Made by a program: the position numbers and the translations under genes
The notes under the pieces: model-generated
Told to the model about the DNA's origin: nothing
Seen by the model: the letters and a program-made list of their open reading frames with translations, nothing else
Database searches by the model: none
Assembly (NCBI GenBank): GCA_002633005.1
Contig: NMRA01000207.1
Location: 111,500 to 175,499 of the forward strand
Reading direction: 5' to 3'
DNA length: 64,000 nt
Origin: Phoronis australis
Lineage: Eukaryota > Phoronida > Phoronidae
Shown here: in pieces, positions 1 to 12,600 of the stretch
Layout: each line of letters opens with the position of its first letter
Position numbering within the stretch: the first letter of the stretch is position 1

Positions 1-562
1 CGTTGTTTCGCAGGGACCTTCATCAGTTCAGCGTACAAATCCCTTTCGTAACCGGAGGGCAGAAAGTGCTTGCCACACACACGGTAATTCTCCACTGCTT
101 TGTACGTTGTGTGGATGGGTAACGCTGTGTTCTTCACACGAACGAGCCAAGTACGGCGAAGTGTGTCATCCATCGGAAAGCGATGCAAACGTACTCCCAA
201 AGCGCGCGTGAGCCGATAATTAGTACATTCCGGTACGCAGCAACAGTGTGGCATGTTGACTGACTAGTAAATGAAAGCAAACGACGACGGAACTTAACAC
301 AACCGAGGTAGAACATTGACTGACTCTGCAGCTCTCACAGTCAGACTATATGAAAAGAAATTGGCGCGAAATGCTTGCCTCCTAAAACGTCGCTTCCGCA
401 GTAGCGGACGAGTAATTAATAAAATTACGAAAAGCTGTAATTAAGTGGAAAATATGTCTAGGATAACCAACCAACCTTATTTTAGCTCAAAATGACATGG
501 AAAAAGGTTGCCTTCGCCTTTAAAAGTTTCGTGTCACTTCATTTGTTTGTCACTTTTTATAG
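1..562. other. Left edge, presumed SKI3 intron
   Basis: No exon, RNA gene or clear repeat was recognised. The preceding SKI3 exons are expected upstream of the window. Confidence 0.4.
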
Positions 563-658
563 CTTGAGGAATGTTGCCAGTTTATCGTCAGTTCTGATGT
601 GACGTCAATCAAAGACTTAGAAACATATTCACGGCTGTACCTGGATAAACTTTTAAAG
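563..658 (+). CDS. TTC37: SKI3 exon (first seen)
   Basis: Exon of 96 nt, phase 0-0, between TTTTTATAG and GTAAGTG. It encodes 32 residues ending [11 protein letters not shown], which read straight into the next exon at the position where vertebrate SKI3 has the segment before YPLEV. Too short for ordinary ORF listing. It is the most N-terminal part of the protein visible here. Confidence 0.75.
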
Positions 659-3600
659 GTAAGTGAAGTCTGTCCCCTCTAGTGGTGACTGACCTTCTCA
701 CTCTACTAAGTGCTGTTGACTGATGCGAGGAAATTATTATTTTTAAAATATATTTTGATAATTTAAAAGTGTAACGATACAATGTAATGAAGGAATGGGG
801 AATTTAAAATTTGTAAAGTGGAGTGCTTTAAAATGTCACGAAATTGGACATGGTGGCAAACTAGTAAGTTTAATTTATGTTGTTCTCTTTTTTGTGAAAG
901 ATACACTAGCGAGAAGTTGATGTTTTGCCATAGCTACCCATAAAGTTGTATTAATTTGAATAACTGCAGTCATTCACTGTGTTAGAAGGCCTCGACTTTT
1001 GTAAAAATAGGCAATTTGGGCCACTGTTTTTGTCCAAAATCGATGAGATTGTTACCGTTTGCTGAGGGTAAAATCGTCATTTTATGACTATCTGACATTT
1101 ATAGTGTTTTGGGGTGTTATTCTGACACGTGCTCGGGACCTCGTGGTACAAACACAAAATACATTTTGCAGTGTGCGTGTGTTCTATTCTGTTCATGTTT
1201 CTGCTTAAATTAACCAGAAGTGTGCTACATAAATCACATCCAATAAAAATTTATAAACTATACTCATAGTAAAAAATGAAGGAATCACAGGGAGCCTTTC
1301 GATAGTGATCCGCCATCTTTTTCACTCTAAGAATGTCCACTAGGTGCCGTGGGATCATGGTTGAAGCATCTGCCCTTCAGATTATGGTAACAGATTCTGT
1401 GAAGTTGGTACCTCCCAACGTCTCTATTCCAGCTGGAGCCATGAATTGTGATATGAATAGACCCCAGGGCTTGGAATCCTCTTTCAATAGGATTTCCTCG
1501 CTTTTGGCATCAATTTCTTTTTATTTGATTTTCTAGTTACTTCGTTTTCGTCTCTTTTTCAGGAATACTTTGACTTTATTCATACTAAAAACATTTATTT
1601 CAGTTAGATTTTACAACACAAAAATATTTCAATCTCACAAGCCTATTTGTGGAATGATAACATCACTTTTTTGTCATTGGTCACTCCAATCCCTGAAACC
1701 CCTTCAATCCCCGCTTAAGCAATGGTGAAAGGCTCAGTGATTCCTTTAAATTTGGCTGCAAGTCCCGTTTATATATTTGCATTATGTCTCAACCTCAGGC
1801 GATTAGCATTTTATCAACACAACCAACTTGTCTAGCTAAACACTTGCTAACAGTCTGTCTTACCAGTTCATCTGCTGGTGTGACTATTAAACACTCTCTC
1901 TTCTGTTCGCTGATCTGATGTGTGCAAAGTATTGTGAAAGGTGCAGTCTTTCTAGTCATTAATTTAGAATTCAATACCTTGAACAGAAACATTGTTCAGG
2001 TGACAACAGGTTTTATTTTTATTTTTATTTAATAGTGAGATTTGTTTTATTTTCAGACTAAGGCAGATGAGACCAAACTAAGCTCAGTATGCACGCTCAT
2101 TCATGCAAAGCAGCCTAGTTTTCTCTATCCCCTAGAGGTGGCGACAGTTATGTGGCTTGACAATGTTGTGGGTAAGTTGACAAATGTTCAAAGCTTGCCA
2201 TCTAGTGGCCAATATTTTTTTCTACTTATTAATTCAACTTTTTAGAAATTGATTACTTACTGTGAGTTATTTTGTCCCGCTTGATTTCTATGGCATTTTT
2301 ATAACTTGTTAGTTGTAAGTCTTTGAATGTCATATCTACAACCTATAACAGTCGGAGGCTGACTGTAAATTGGGTTCATAACTGTTACGATGATTGTATA
2401 TTTCAAGAGAACTGAAAGTTATTGATTCGCGTAGTCTCAGTTTTGTGATAAATTATGTTAATTCCAAAGAGTTCAAACCTGGTTCACATTGAAAACCCCA
2501 ATTGGCATTTAGTGACACATTTTGAATAATTTTTATTATATCATGTTGTTATTGAAGATGCATGGTCTTATTACATTGTGAATATGTAAATGAAGTACTA
2601 GTAATTTACAAACAACCCCGAGTCCTCCAGTTTGCTGAAAATCATTAGAGAGCCAGATTACAATCTCACGAATGTCTCATTTTGAGAGATTAGTTTTATG
2701 AGAATGAAACAAGGCACAGTTTTTATTATTTCCTTATTTCACTATCAAGTAACCAATGGGTAATATTTGGCATTGCTTGTTGTTTTACATGTTCACACTT
2801 GTTGTGCTGTTTCCTTTATCACAATTTATTGACAAATTTTTCCTTTGCTGTTTATACTTTTACGCGGCTCTACAAGAAGTCACTAGGTGGTGCTTGATTC
2901 AAATTTAAATATCACAGTTTTAATGAGACATCTTTAATTTTTTGTTACTATAAAATCTCATCAGTTTATGACTTTATAAATGGCAAATAAGTGGTTATTA
3001 TATTGTTATTTCTTCATAAAAGATAAGTAGCACCAAATTAGTTCTTCATCATTTAATATTATTTATGCAACGTAGCCACCATTAGATAATATTTTGAGAA
3101 GTTCTGAGCATTTAGTACAATGTTAAAAGCTTTTGAATTTGAAAAGTGGCGAGTTTTTGTCTGAAAGTGGTGAGATTTTATTGTACCTATGGTGTCAATC
3201 TTTTCAGTTCATGGACTGCAATCACCACCACCGAGCTGCGTAATTGATGCTGATGTCAAACTAAAGAAGATAAATCCCAGTTCTGCTTATGTTTTGCTTG
3301 TCGAAGGAGGAAGGTCTCTTTTAGATAAAAACTACACTGTGGCAAAACAAAGGCTTGTGGAAGGTTGGTGAATTGTAGTGTTCTATGTCACTTGAAATGT
3401 CTGGCTGTAGTCGTAATGTGAAACTGCCCAAAAATGTTGACGAATACCAGAAATTGTTTTCATTGGGATCCACTGAATACTATTTTTTCATGATTCAGAT
3501 CTTAGGAAAAGATAACAAAGTTGTTTCTTCTTGCTTAGAGATGACAACACTATGTATTTTCAAACTCTGCAGTGCAGACTCTTATGACATTGACATGTTT

Positions 3601-6600
3601 CACAGAACAAGTGTGTTTCATTCCACCACTGCACCCTACATTCAAATTTAATACAATTTCTACTGTAGAAAACATAGAAACAGTTATTGTGTTATTGTCC
3701 TCTGCGGGACATCAGCTGTATCAAAACTTCTCAGTGACTCTACTGAAGTTGCTCAGCTGGTTTGTTGGATGCTAGAGTTCAATTAAATCTGCAATTTGAG
3801 TGGACTGTGACATCTATAAACTTCACACTCTACACAATCACCACACTAGTAATTTTCAGTAAAACCTTTTTCTGGTGCTTGTTTTTTAGACTTTTTTCTT
3901 AACATTTTCTGTGGGACGCATTTTAGACGTCTGTAAATGTCCCATCATTCGTAAAAGTCGATTAGAATACTTCTGCACAATTTTATTTGCCCATAATTTA
4001 CCTAAAAGATTTTTATAAGGCTTCACATCAGTTGTTTCTATTCGTATGAATGGTATGATATGATATAATGATTGGTAAGAATTCATATTGAATCCAATGT
4101 TGATCATCAGTTGTATTGATCTCTTACCACTGAGTAATGATAAATGATCAAAAGAGGTTTTCTTTGACCGATGAATGATATCAGACTGAATGATCCGGCT
4201 CGATATCAGCCTTGTGATGATTGATATCAAACTGATGATCATTCATGAGCCTAACATGAATTGATATCGACCAATTGTGTAGACTGTGATTATTTACACT
4301 TCAAGTAAAATTTGCGGAAAATCTGACTTTGAAATCTTAGTGGAACTTTGACGTGAATCTTTACCAAACGTTATCACTGTGGTAATCCTAATTCTCACCA
4401 AATATCCTGACATCAGGGTTGAAGACTGTTTCCACGGTAACGTCGGGATGGTACCTGCTGGAGCAAGCTTACTTGAAGATGTACCAGTATGATAGCGCTG
4501 TTGAGAGTATCAAAACAGGTGAGGGAATGTCTTGAGCAAGTTATCTCCCTTGTAACTGATAGGTTTTTAGTCTATAAGGAAAATGAATTCTGCGTTTGAG
4601 CTTGATCTCTTTGTGTATAGTTTAACCTTTCGAAACCTTTGGGTGCAGTAAGTCATGAAAGACCTGGTGATAAAGTTGTTACCTTCCATCCAGCCTTCCA
4701 GTTTTTTGTTAAATGTTCCATGATTGTGTTTAGCTTATAACAGGACAGTAACTGAATATAACTAGGGCCTGTGACTACTAAGATTTGCTCAACACTCGAT
4801 TAGAAAATTGACCAATCACATTCTACATCTCTCATGACATATGGTTTCCAATTTCATGTGATTAATCGATTTTCGAGTCAAGTCTGGAGAAAACTTTGGT
4901 AGTCATTGGCTAAGGTATCAGCTGAGTCTGTCAATTCTACTTCATCAACTCGCCACGACTACCCTCTTAATTACACATAACGTTATGTTACAAGATCGCT
5001 CAAATACTCACTTTGTTTCAATACTCCATTACATACTTATCTTTTTTATTGTTGTTTAAAGGAATGAAGCTGGTGACAGAGGAAAAGGGATTTTGTACAT
5101 TGAAAGGCAACCTTCTGTCTGACAAGCTGAAGGAGAGCTTGTTAGAAGCTTGGCTTGGGCAGAAGGTGTCTGCAGCTGCTGAGAAGGCCTTGAAATTGGT
5201 AGAGGGGGCGGAGTTTGAGCAAACTCTCAGTCAAAAAGTTCAGGTCAAAGCCAATCTGATTTTGAGTAGAGTGGAAGAAGCGCTTGAGCTTAGTGAGAAA
5301 ATTGTGCAGGCCGAAAAATCTGCCGAAAATGTTGGTCTTCTATGCGAAGCTTATATATCTGTGGGCAGACTTCCAGATGCTGTAAAACTGCTTCATGAGG
5401 CTGTTTTGATGGACGATGCAGATGGCAGGACATACTTCCTGTTGGGCAAGGCATTGTGGGATCTGAATGACGGCCAGTCTCGGGAAATGTGTTTTCAGTT
5501 TCTCCTGACGTCTGCTAAGGTGGACCAATTCTATTTTGAAACGTTTCTTTATTTAGGATACTATTACGCAACATGTATCAACAATCTTGAAAAGGCAGTT
5601 AAGTGCTATCAGAAAGCATTTGAATTGAATTCTACCAGCGATATTGTGGGTACTGTTCTCACTGATGGGCTGGTCGCACTTGGACACAATGAGGAGGCTA
5701 CCAAATTGCTGCTAGGTGTCACTAGCTGTGCCAGTGCTGGTTGCGCCAAATGGGCGTGGCTAAGACTTGGCCTTCAACAACTCCGCGATCTTGATTACTC
5801 GAGCAGTATCAAATCATTACTATGTGCTATCAGGGCTGATAAATGTGACTATCACTGTTTGGAAGCTGTAGGAGAGGCGTACATGCACCGCGGCAGTTAC
5901 ACGGCCGCCCTCAAGGTGTTCACGCGGGCGTCAGATCTCGACAACGATGCCATTTATCCCATGTTTCTAATCGCCACCATTAAACAGTTACTTGGTTCGA
6001 ATGCTGACGCATCAGCAGAATACAAAGAGGTCCTAAAGAAGTCACCTGACTACGTACCCGCGTTGAAAGGACTCGGAGAGTCGTACATCATGCTGGCAAA
6101 GAAGTCATTGTTGGAATTTTTCGATGGCAAGGCCGTTAGTTACTGCGAGCAGGCGTGGTGTGCGCTCACTCGTGCAGCAACCCATCGTTCGAGTCTGAGT
6201 TGTCTGTGGAAGTTACTGGGCGACGCCTGTACGGTTCTACACTGTGTGTCTGATGACAAGGTGTTCAAGGTACCCGGGAAATTGTTGGATGCTAAGTCAG
6301 AGGTTGGACAGTATAGAGAGCTGGGGAAGGTAAGGTATTGGCCATGCCATTTAATTAAGGTTATATGAGATAGGGTCTTATTGCACTTTTAGTCACATAT
6401 CTTCAAAACTATAGCTGACAGAATTTAACTCTTAAAAAGCAATCTTATTTTGTTAGAGTAGAAAACTTGAAAAATATATTTTTTAGTTATTACCAATTTG
6501 ATGTTCATTTCAGATGTTAATGTGAGAGATGAAATCTCAAAAACACTGTTGCAATTATGTTTTTTAAATTAATGTAATTCATATCAGATTTCTTTCTTTT

Positions 6601-9600
6601 TCAATTTTTTGAGTTTGTTATGAAAATCTGATTTCTTCTTTTAGTGGAACTTTTTGAAAACTATTGAATGTTGCATCTTGTGGAAACTGTGGAATTTTGG
6701 AATTGATCTAAAGCTAGACTGTATGCTACAACAGTTACTTGTCTTGACTTCAGATGGAGCTTTTGTCTCTTGGTGCAAGATGTTATGGGACAGCCATCAA
6801 AATCCAGTCTGATTGCTCCAGCCTGTGGCATGACCTCGGGGTCAACTATTTTCGACAAGCCCAGCATACTCAGTGCACAGATTTAGCCAAGGAATGTGTG
6901 GATAAATCAATGAAGGCCCTGCGTAAGGCTCTGTCCATTGAATCTTCCAACCACAGGCACTGGAATGCTCTAGGTATGATAGGTCACGTGTTTACTTGTT
7001 AACAATTTGATGACATTTTTGGATGTTAAGTTGAATTGGCTTTTTGCCTGATCTAACTGTATTGGTTGGATTGTTATGTTCACAGGGCTTGACGCTTAGC
7101 GTAATGTCAACTCGACAAATTGAACCTGGCAAAATCCCAAGTTGCCAAGTGGCAAATGAGGTCTCCAAAACAACCAAACCATGTAAATGGGGTTACGTAA
7201 GTCCTGATCCTACAAACGCGCATAGTTTGCAACAGTCCAAAATGAAGAAAACACGATTATCTGAATTGAAGGTTTGGCAAAGTGAGCAAATGTCCATGCC
7301 GGTAAACTGAGATTGAGCAGGCTGGTAATTCAAGGGAAAGTTCAAGCAGGGTATATTGTGTGCTCAGTAATGACCAAATTCCACCTCAAGCTAAACATAT
7401 TAAGCTGGCTCACCTCCTATATGTATGGAAGGGAAAAGCAGACAATTGTGGTATGTTGTCTATGCATGAATTATTGCATGGTTTTGAATACAGCAGTTTT
7501 CAAGAGAAACTAGCGTCAAAATACTGCCAGTTTAGTGGAGCCTTTGTAGCAATAAAGTAGTGTTTTTGTTAAACATTTCTCAGATAATTTGACGTTATTG
7601 CACCTAACCACTTCTTGTTTATTTATGTAATGTACTTTTGCAGAATGTTGTCATCATTTCGACAACGTGCGTCACACCTGTTAAGATTTAGCCACAATTT
7701 ATTGAAACAGGTTGTAGTCGATTGGATGTTTGGTCGCAGTTTTGTTGGCCAAATCTTTGTTAAATTTTGCCATTGTCCAGTTTATTTTGAAAACTACAAC
7801 AGTACTGAACGTCAAATTAGAATGTAATTCTATCCAAAAGCTTAATATGTTTACTCATTGAAATTTAGTAATTCCTGTCAATCTTGCAGGTGTTGTAACA
7901 TGTTCATCAATTGTTGACGATCCCGCCCTGGCCCAGCACTGCTTCATCAAGTCGATAGATTGCGAAAGTAACAATGTGTGGGCATGGACAAACCTTGGCG
8001 CCCTCTATCTGTCCAAAGACAATATTCAGCTGGCTCACGAGGCTTTCAAGGTGGCCCAGTCGCTGAGTCCAAAATATGTGGCATGTTGGGTGGGGCAGGT
8101 GGGTGAACTTGGGTCATCAAAAACTGACTAAAAAGCTTTCCCATGGTCTCTGTTTATATTGCTGTCATTTTGTGTTTTAGTCAGTTTGTTATATTGAAGA
8201 TGAAAATCACTTTGTTTTTGTTTTTGGGAAATAAGAACATTTGCGAACACTTCCCACGTGAAGCTATCCTTGCGGACATGTTTAATGGTCATTTAGCCGT
8301 ATCAGAATATTATGTAAAAATCGCTGTAGAAGTTAAAAAACAAGCTATATTTAAGTAAAAATTGTATTGACTGCCTTACAAAATATAATAAGGTGACATA
8401 TATGGCCATGTGGCTGGAGATGTTTATGTTTGTCTTGTTGATTAGATACTTGTGCTACCTTGTAACTCCATGTTACTATGATCAATATACACTCAATAGT
8501 GTGAAGTAGGTTGGGTTCTATACTCTTTTTTCTAATACAATTGTAGGTTGTCTGTCAGATTGCCATTGAGTGCATGTGTAGACAAGAAGTCAAATTATAA
8601 TGATTATCACATCTCACCTCTTACATCTTTTCCGCAGGCGATCATTGCTGAGCTGGTTGGCCACGAGGATGCCATGGACTTGTTCCGCCACACGTCTGAA
8701 CTGGCCAATCACGTGGAGTCGTGCCTGGGGTACGGCCACTGGGTGTGCTGCATTCTGCTGGACTCGACCCGAAGGAACACTGAGATGTTCCAGTATTGTA
8801 TCCACCAGATGGCAGCCATACCTGCTGCCTCCGACTGTCTAGCCAGATACTTGGGTAAAAGGGCCAGAGCAACATTAATGCTCAATACATGTCGCGCATA
8901 TTTTGTCAAATATCCATCAACAAGACAGCAAATAGATGCTTAGATGACGGGTGGCCAGTCTCCGGGCTCTCTGAAGCCATTCCTTAGTTGCCCTACCAGA
9001 CATCCAGTATTGCCTGTTCTACAAAATATTCTCTTGACCTAGCTGTACTGTGGGATGCATTCAGTTGTTCACTGGTGAAAATGTTTTCCTAAATCCATTG
9101 CAGGATTATTAAGAGCCAGTCAAAACTTCTTGAAGATAATTAAAATTGTTGATTTCAGCTAACTGGCTGCAAGCAATATGGCATCTAAACATTTGTTTTC
9201 ATATTACACTTGTGACTTCATTACAAAGTACATAACATACAAGGGATTTAGGGATAGTATAACAGTGGCTCAGTGCTGTTGTTTCAGAACGCATCAAGGA
9301 TAACCCTGTTGCGTACAACCTGTATGGTCTGATATTGGAGAACCAGAAGCTGCGTGTATCGGCATGCGAGGCATACGCGTGTGCAATCAACCTGCTGAAC
9401 GGCTCCGGTGAATCCTCCAGCCTCCTTCAGGCAGTCAGAAGCAACTATGCACGGTCACTACGTGAGAATGGCCAGTTTGACCTTGCTATTGACCAGTACA
9501 AACTGTTATCAGAGGAGATGACCATTGAAGACAAATCTGGCCTTGCATTGACCTACTTCAAAGCAGGGGCTTACAAAGAAGCATATATTCTGTACCAGGA

Positions 9601-12600
9601 GGTGTCCCAAACTGATGCCATAGGACAGGATGATGTAGTTGACCTAGCAACGGCTCTCGGAGCGACCGCGGTCAAGTATGGTGATGTGAACAATGCCAAG
9701 ACACACCTGTTTACCTGTGCCCAGATGGAACCGAAGGTAGCATTCCCAGCGCTGCTGGCTCTACTAGCTACTGGTCTGGTAGAGGGTGACATCACTCTGT
9801 CTGTGGCGGCGCTGCAGGAGCTAGAGAAGGTGGACTTTCACATTATCACAGATAAGCAAGCGAGAGACTTGTACACACTGTCTACACAGGTCTACAGGCT
9901 TCAAGTGAGTGACTAACAAACTTCGATGACTGTGTATTTACTCTCAGACTTTTCCCCACTTTATGTTCTGTGTTCACGAAGTGTGTAACACAATCCATAT
10001 CAATAGCACTTTCCACCTATTCGCTGGCAATACGACAAATTCAAAATTGCATTTTAAATAAAATGGCATTTTAAAAACTTAAGCAGTGATTTAGATTTCA
10101 TCTTGAACCTTTACGTCAAATTAAATTTGTCCATGTTATCGATACCACGGTTTGTTGTTTTTTTACTTAATTTTGCTATTAAATTTATATAGATGGTCAC
10201 GTGACCCAATTAATGGCAAATTGGTATGCAGTTTAAAATCAAAGTCTTTGGACTTTCTACTTTCAATAAATATACACTTTGACAGACTGGGATAATTTTT
10301 GTGGTCGTTTGGTAGATATTTTGATAAATGCAGACTTAACCAGAAGGGCCTACATATTAATCTTAAAGTTTTAATTATATGTCTTGTTTTGTATTTTGTA
10401 ATTTATCTCTTTTTCGTTGTAGGGTGCTCCTTTGGAGGCTTATCACCATATTGCCAGTGCTGTGCACAAACATCCATGGAAACAGTCACTAAGGGTGTGT
10501 CTAGCCAGAACTCTGTGTGCTGCGAGGCAATTCACTGCAGCTTTGCGGTGTTTTGAAATGGTCAGGTCAACAAAACATAATATGGATAAGGTATGAATTT
10601 GGGCTTTTAACGGATAGTTAAATATATCAAAATACAGTAGTAAAAACTTGAGTCAGTGGGAAGCAACTGGACAAGAGATTTTGTTCCAGTGTGACAAAAT
10701 TTTTGTTATGTCTGAAGGCCAATTTCACAAAGTAGGTCAACCATGCTCTGTTAGTTTACCCATGAATAAGCAATGGCCATCTTGACAAATGTCTCAAATC
10801 TCAGAACTCGATAGTGTCATATGAGATAAGTCCTTATGCCACTTTCAACAGATCAGTGAATGTCTTTTATTGTCTAAGTGTGATGTCTACTGCTGTTTAA
10901 CGTTATATTGAGCATTGCTTTGGTTACATGACTATTACCTTGGGACAGCTAATTTCACACAATTAAGTAAAGTCAATTTATTTATAGTTGGTTTAAGTAA
11001 AATAAGAAAAAACTTAAGCCACAATGCTTGTGAAGTGAGGCATGTCATTACTTAATGTTCTCTATGGTCGGAATGGATCTCATTGGTGTAATTTTGGCCG
11101 CATTCTTATTTCACTTTGAATTTGGCTGTTTTTCACCTGCCCAAGCAGTGCTCAATATAACAGGAAGCAGGATACTCAAAAATCTTCAGTCTTCAGTTCT
11201 CAATTGGTGCCACTTTCAGGATGACATGGGACTCTTTTGCCTCTGTGCCACTGGCCAGTTACTAACGTCCCCTAGTGATGACAACAAGAACTATGCTGTG
11301 AAACTCTGCCAGAAGGCAATTCACATGTATCCAGGTTTGTAAATTACGTTGTTTTCTTGCAAAATAGATATATTTGTATCAAAAAATAATTGTCATAAAT
11401 AAATCAAATATAGCTTTAATGTGTCATGTTTTGTTATTTTTGTTAACGGGGACAAGTGAAATTGAAATTCCCGTTTTTCCATCTCCAAAGGCATTTCCAT
11501 TTTGAAGTTATAAATTGTTTCGTTCTATTAGCTACCACCTGGCAGTATTGTTGAAAGTTGTGGACTTTCACAACAATTTTAGAAGCCCTTGAATCTACTT
11601 CGGCAATTAGTTTTGTGCGAAAATGATGAGATTTTATGGTACCTTTCTGACTGGATGTTTTCTAATTTTGTCATTTTCTAGTTGTAGTTTACTTCAAGCA
11701 GAAATGGCAGTGAAAATGAAAACATGTTTTCAGTTGTTTATTTATGAATTTAAACCAGCCTTTGCATTGTTGTGGGCTTAAATAAAGATAAAGTTAACAA
11801 ATATTCTTCCGCCAAGTATGGTGGTCTGACAGCAAGTTTTTTTTTGTTCGCTCTCTACAGGTCGCAATTTTGGTCCGATTTTCACGAAATTTGCACACAA
11901 CGTGTAGATCGGGAACTGCTAGAACGCTGTTGTTTTTGGTCATGATTGGATACAAAATGGCGGACGTGGCGGCCATTTTGTATCCGATTTCACACTCAAA
12001 TACTCGTAGAGGCCGCATTTTTCGACCTACATGGCTGAAAATCGGTACGAATATACTAGAACGCATGTGCTACAATTGTGCAGAAAACCGTTGACTTCCG
12101 GTTAAAGATGGCGGAAATATTGGATGTGGCCCATGCGCACCCCGAAATATGGCTAAAAACGTTTTCTCCTGTAGAGGGCGCAATTGCAAACCAATCACTT
12201 TCAAACTGGTCACGTGTTTGTTGAGTTTAATAAGCTTTTATAAAAAATTATTGAACCGGAAGTCACCTTCAAGATGGCGGCTGTGGGGCATGTTCACACG
12301 GTTTCAATCGCTCTGCTGTCGCATTTTTTATGGGAAGAGCAAATGACGTGAATTTTTGCATGTGGATTCCTTGAAGTATGGCCTTTCAAAAAGTCTGCGA
12401 GAGCGTATTTCTCAGACTTACCGTTTTCGAGTTATTTGACTTTGAATTTCAAAAAAACGGCAAATTTTCAATTTTCTCGAAATTTTTTTGGATTTTTGCC
12501 AAACTATCACTTCATATAGAATTTTGAACGGGCTTTCAGAAGATATTTTCCATTTTGCTCTACGACGTCTACTTTTTGAATTATTCGAGATTTTCGAGTA

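Larger units (their letters stand above)
659..11189 (+). other. SKI3 introns between the first eleven exons
   Basis: Introns of 424 to 1,398 bp separate the exons listed. I see no further coding signal in them. They hold a MITE-like element at 2950-3181, an AT-rich stretch at about 4020-4270 with repeated TGATATCA/TGATGATCA words, and an imperfect foldback at 4777-4907. Short ORFs at 1333-1536, 3385-3775 and 7044-7827 show no family resemblance and conflict with the splicing of the gene. Confidence 0.6.

Noticed and set aside
3886-4242. 118-codon - strand ORF
   Set aside because: Lies in an SKI3 intron made of repeated TGATATCA-like words; Ile/Ser-rich with no family resemblance.
8614-8909. 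Overlapping - strand ORFs over an SKI3 exon
   Set aside because: Shadows of the conserved + strand exon 8638-8854.
10299-10556. 85-codon + strand ORF
   Set aside because: Different frame from the SKI3 exon 10423-10590 and runs through intron sequence.
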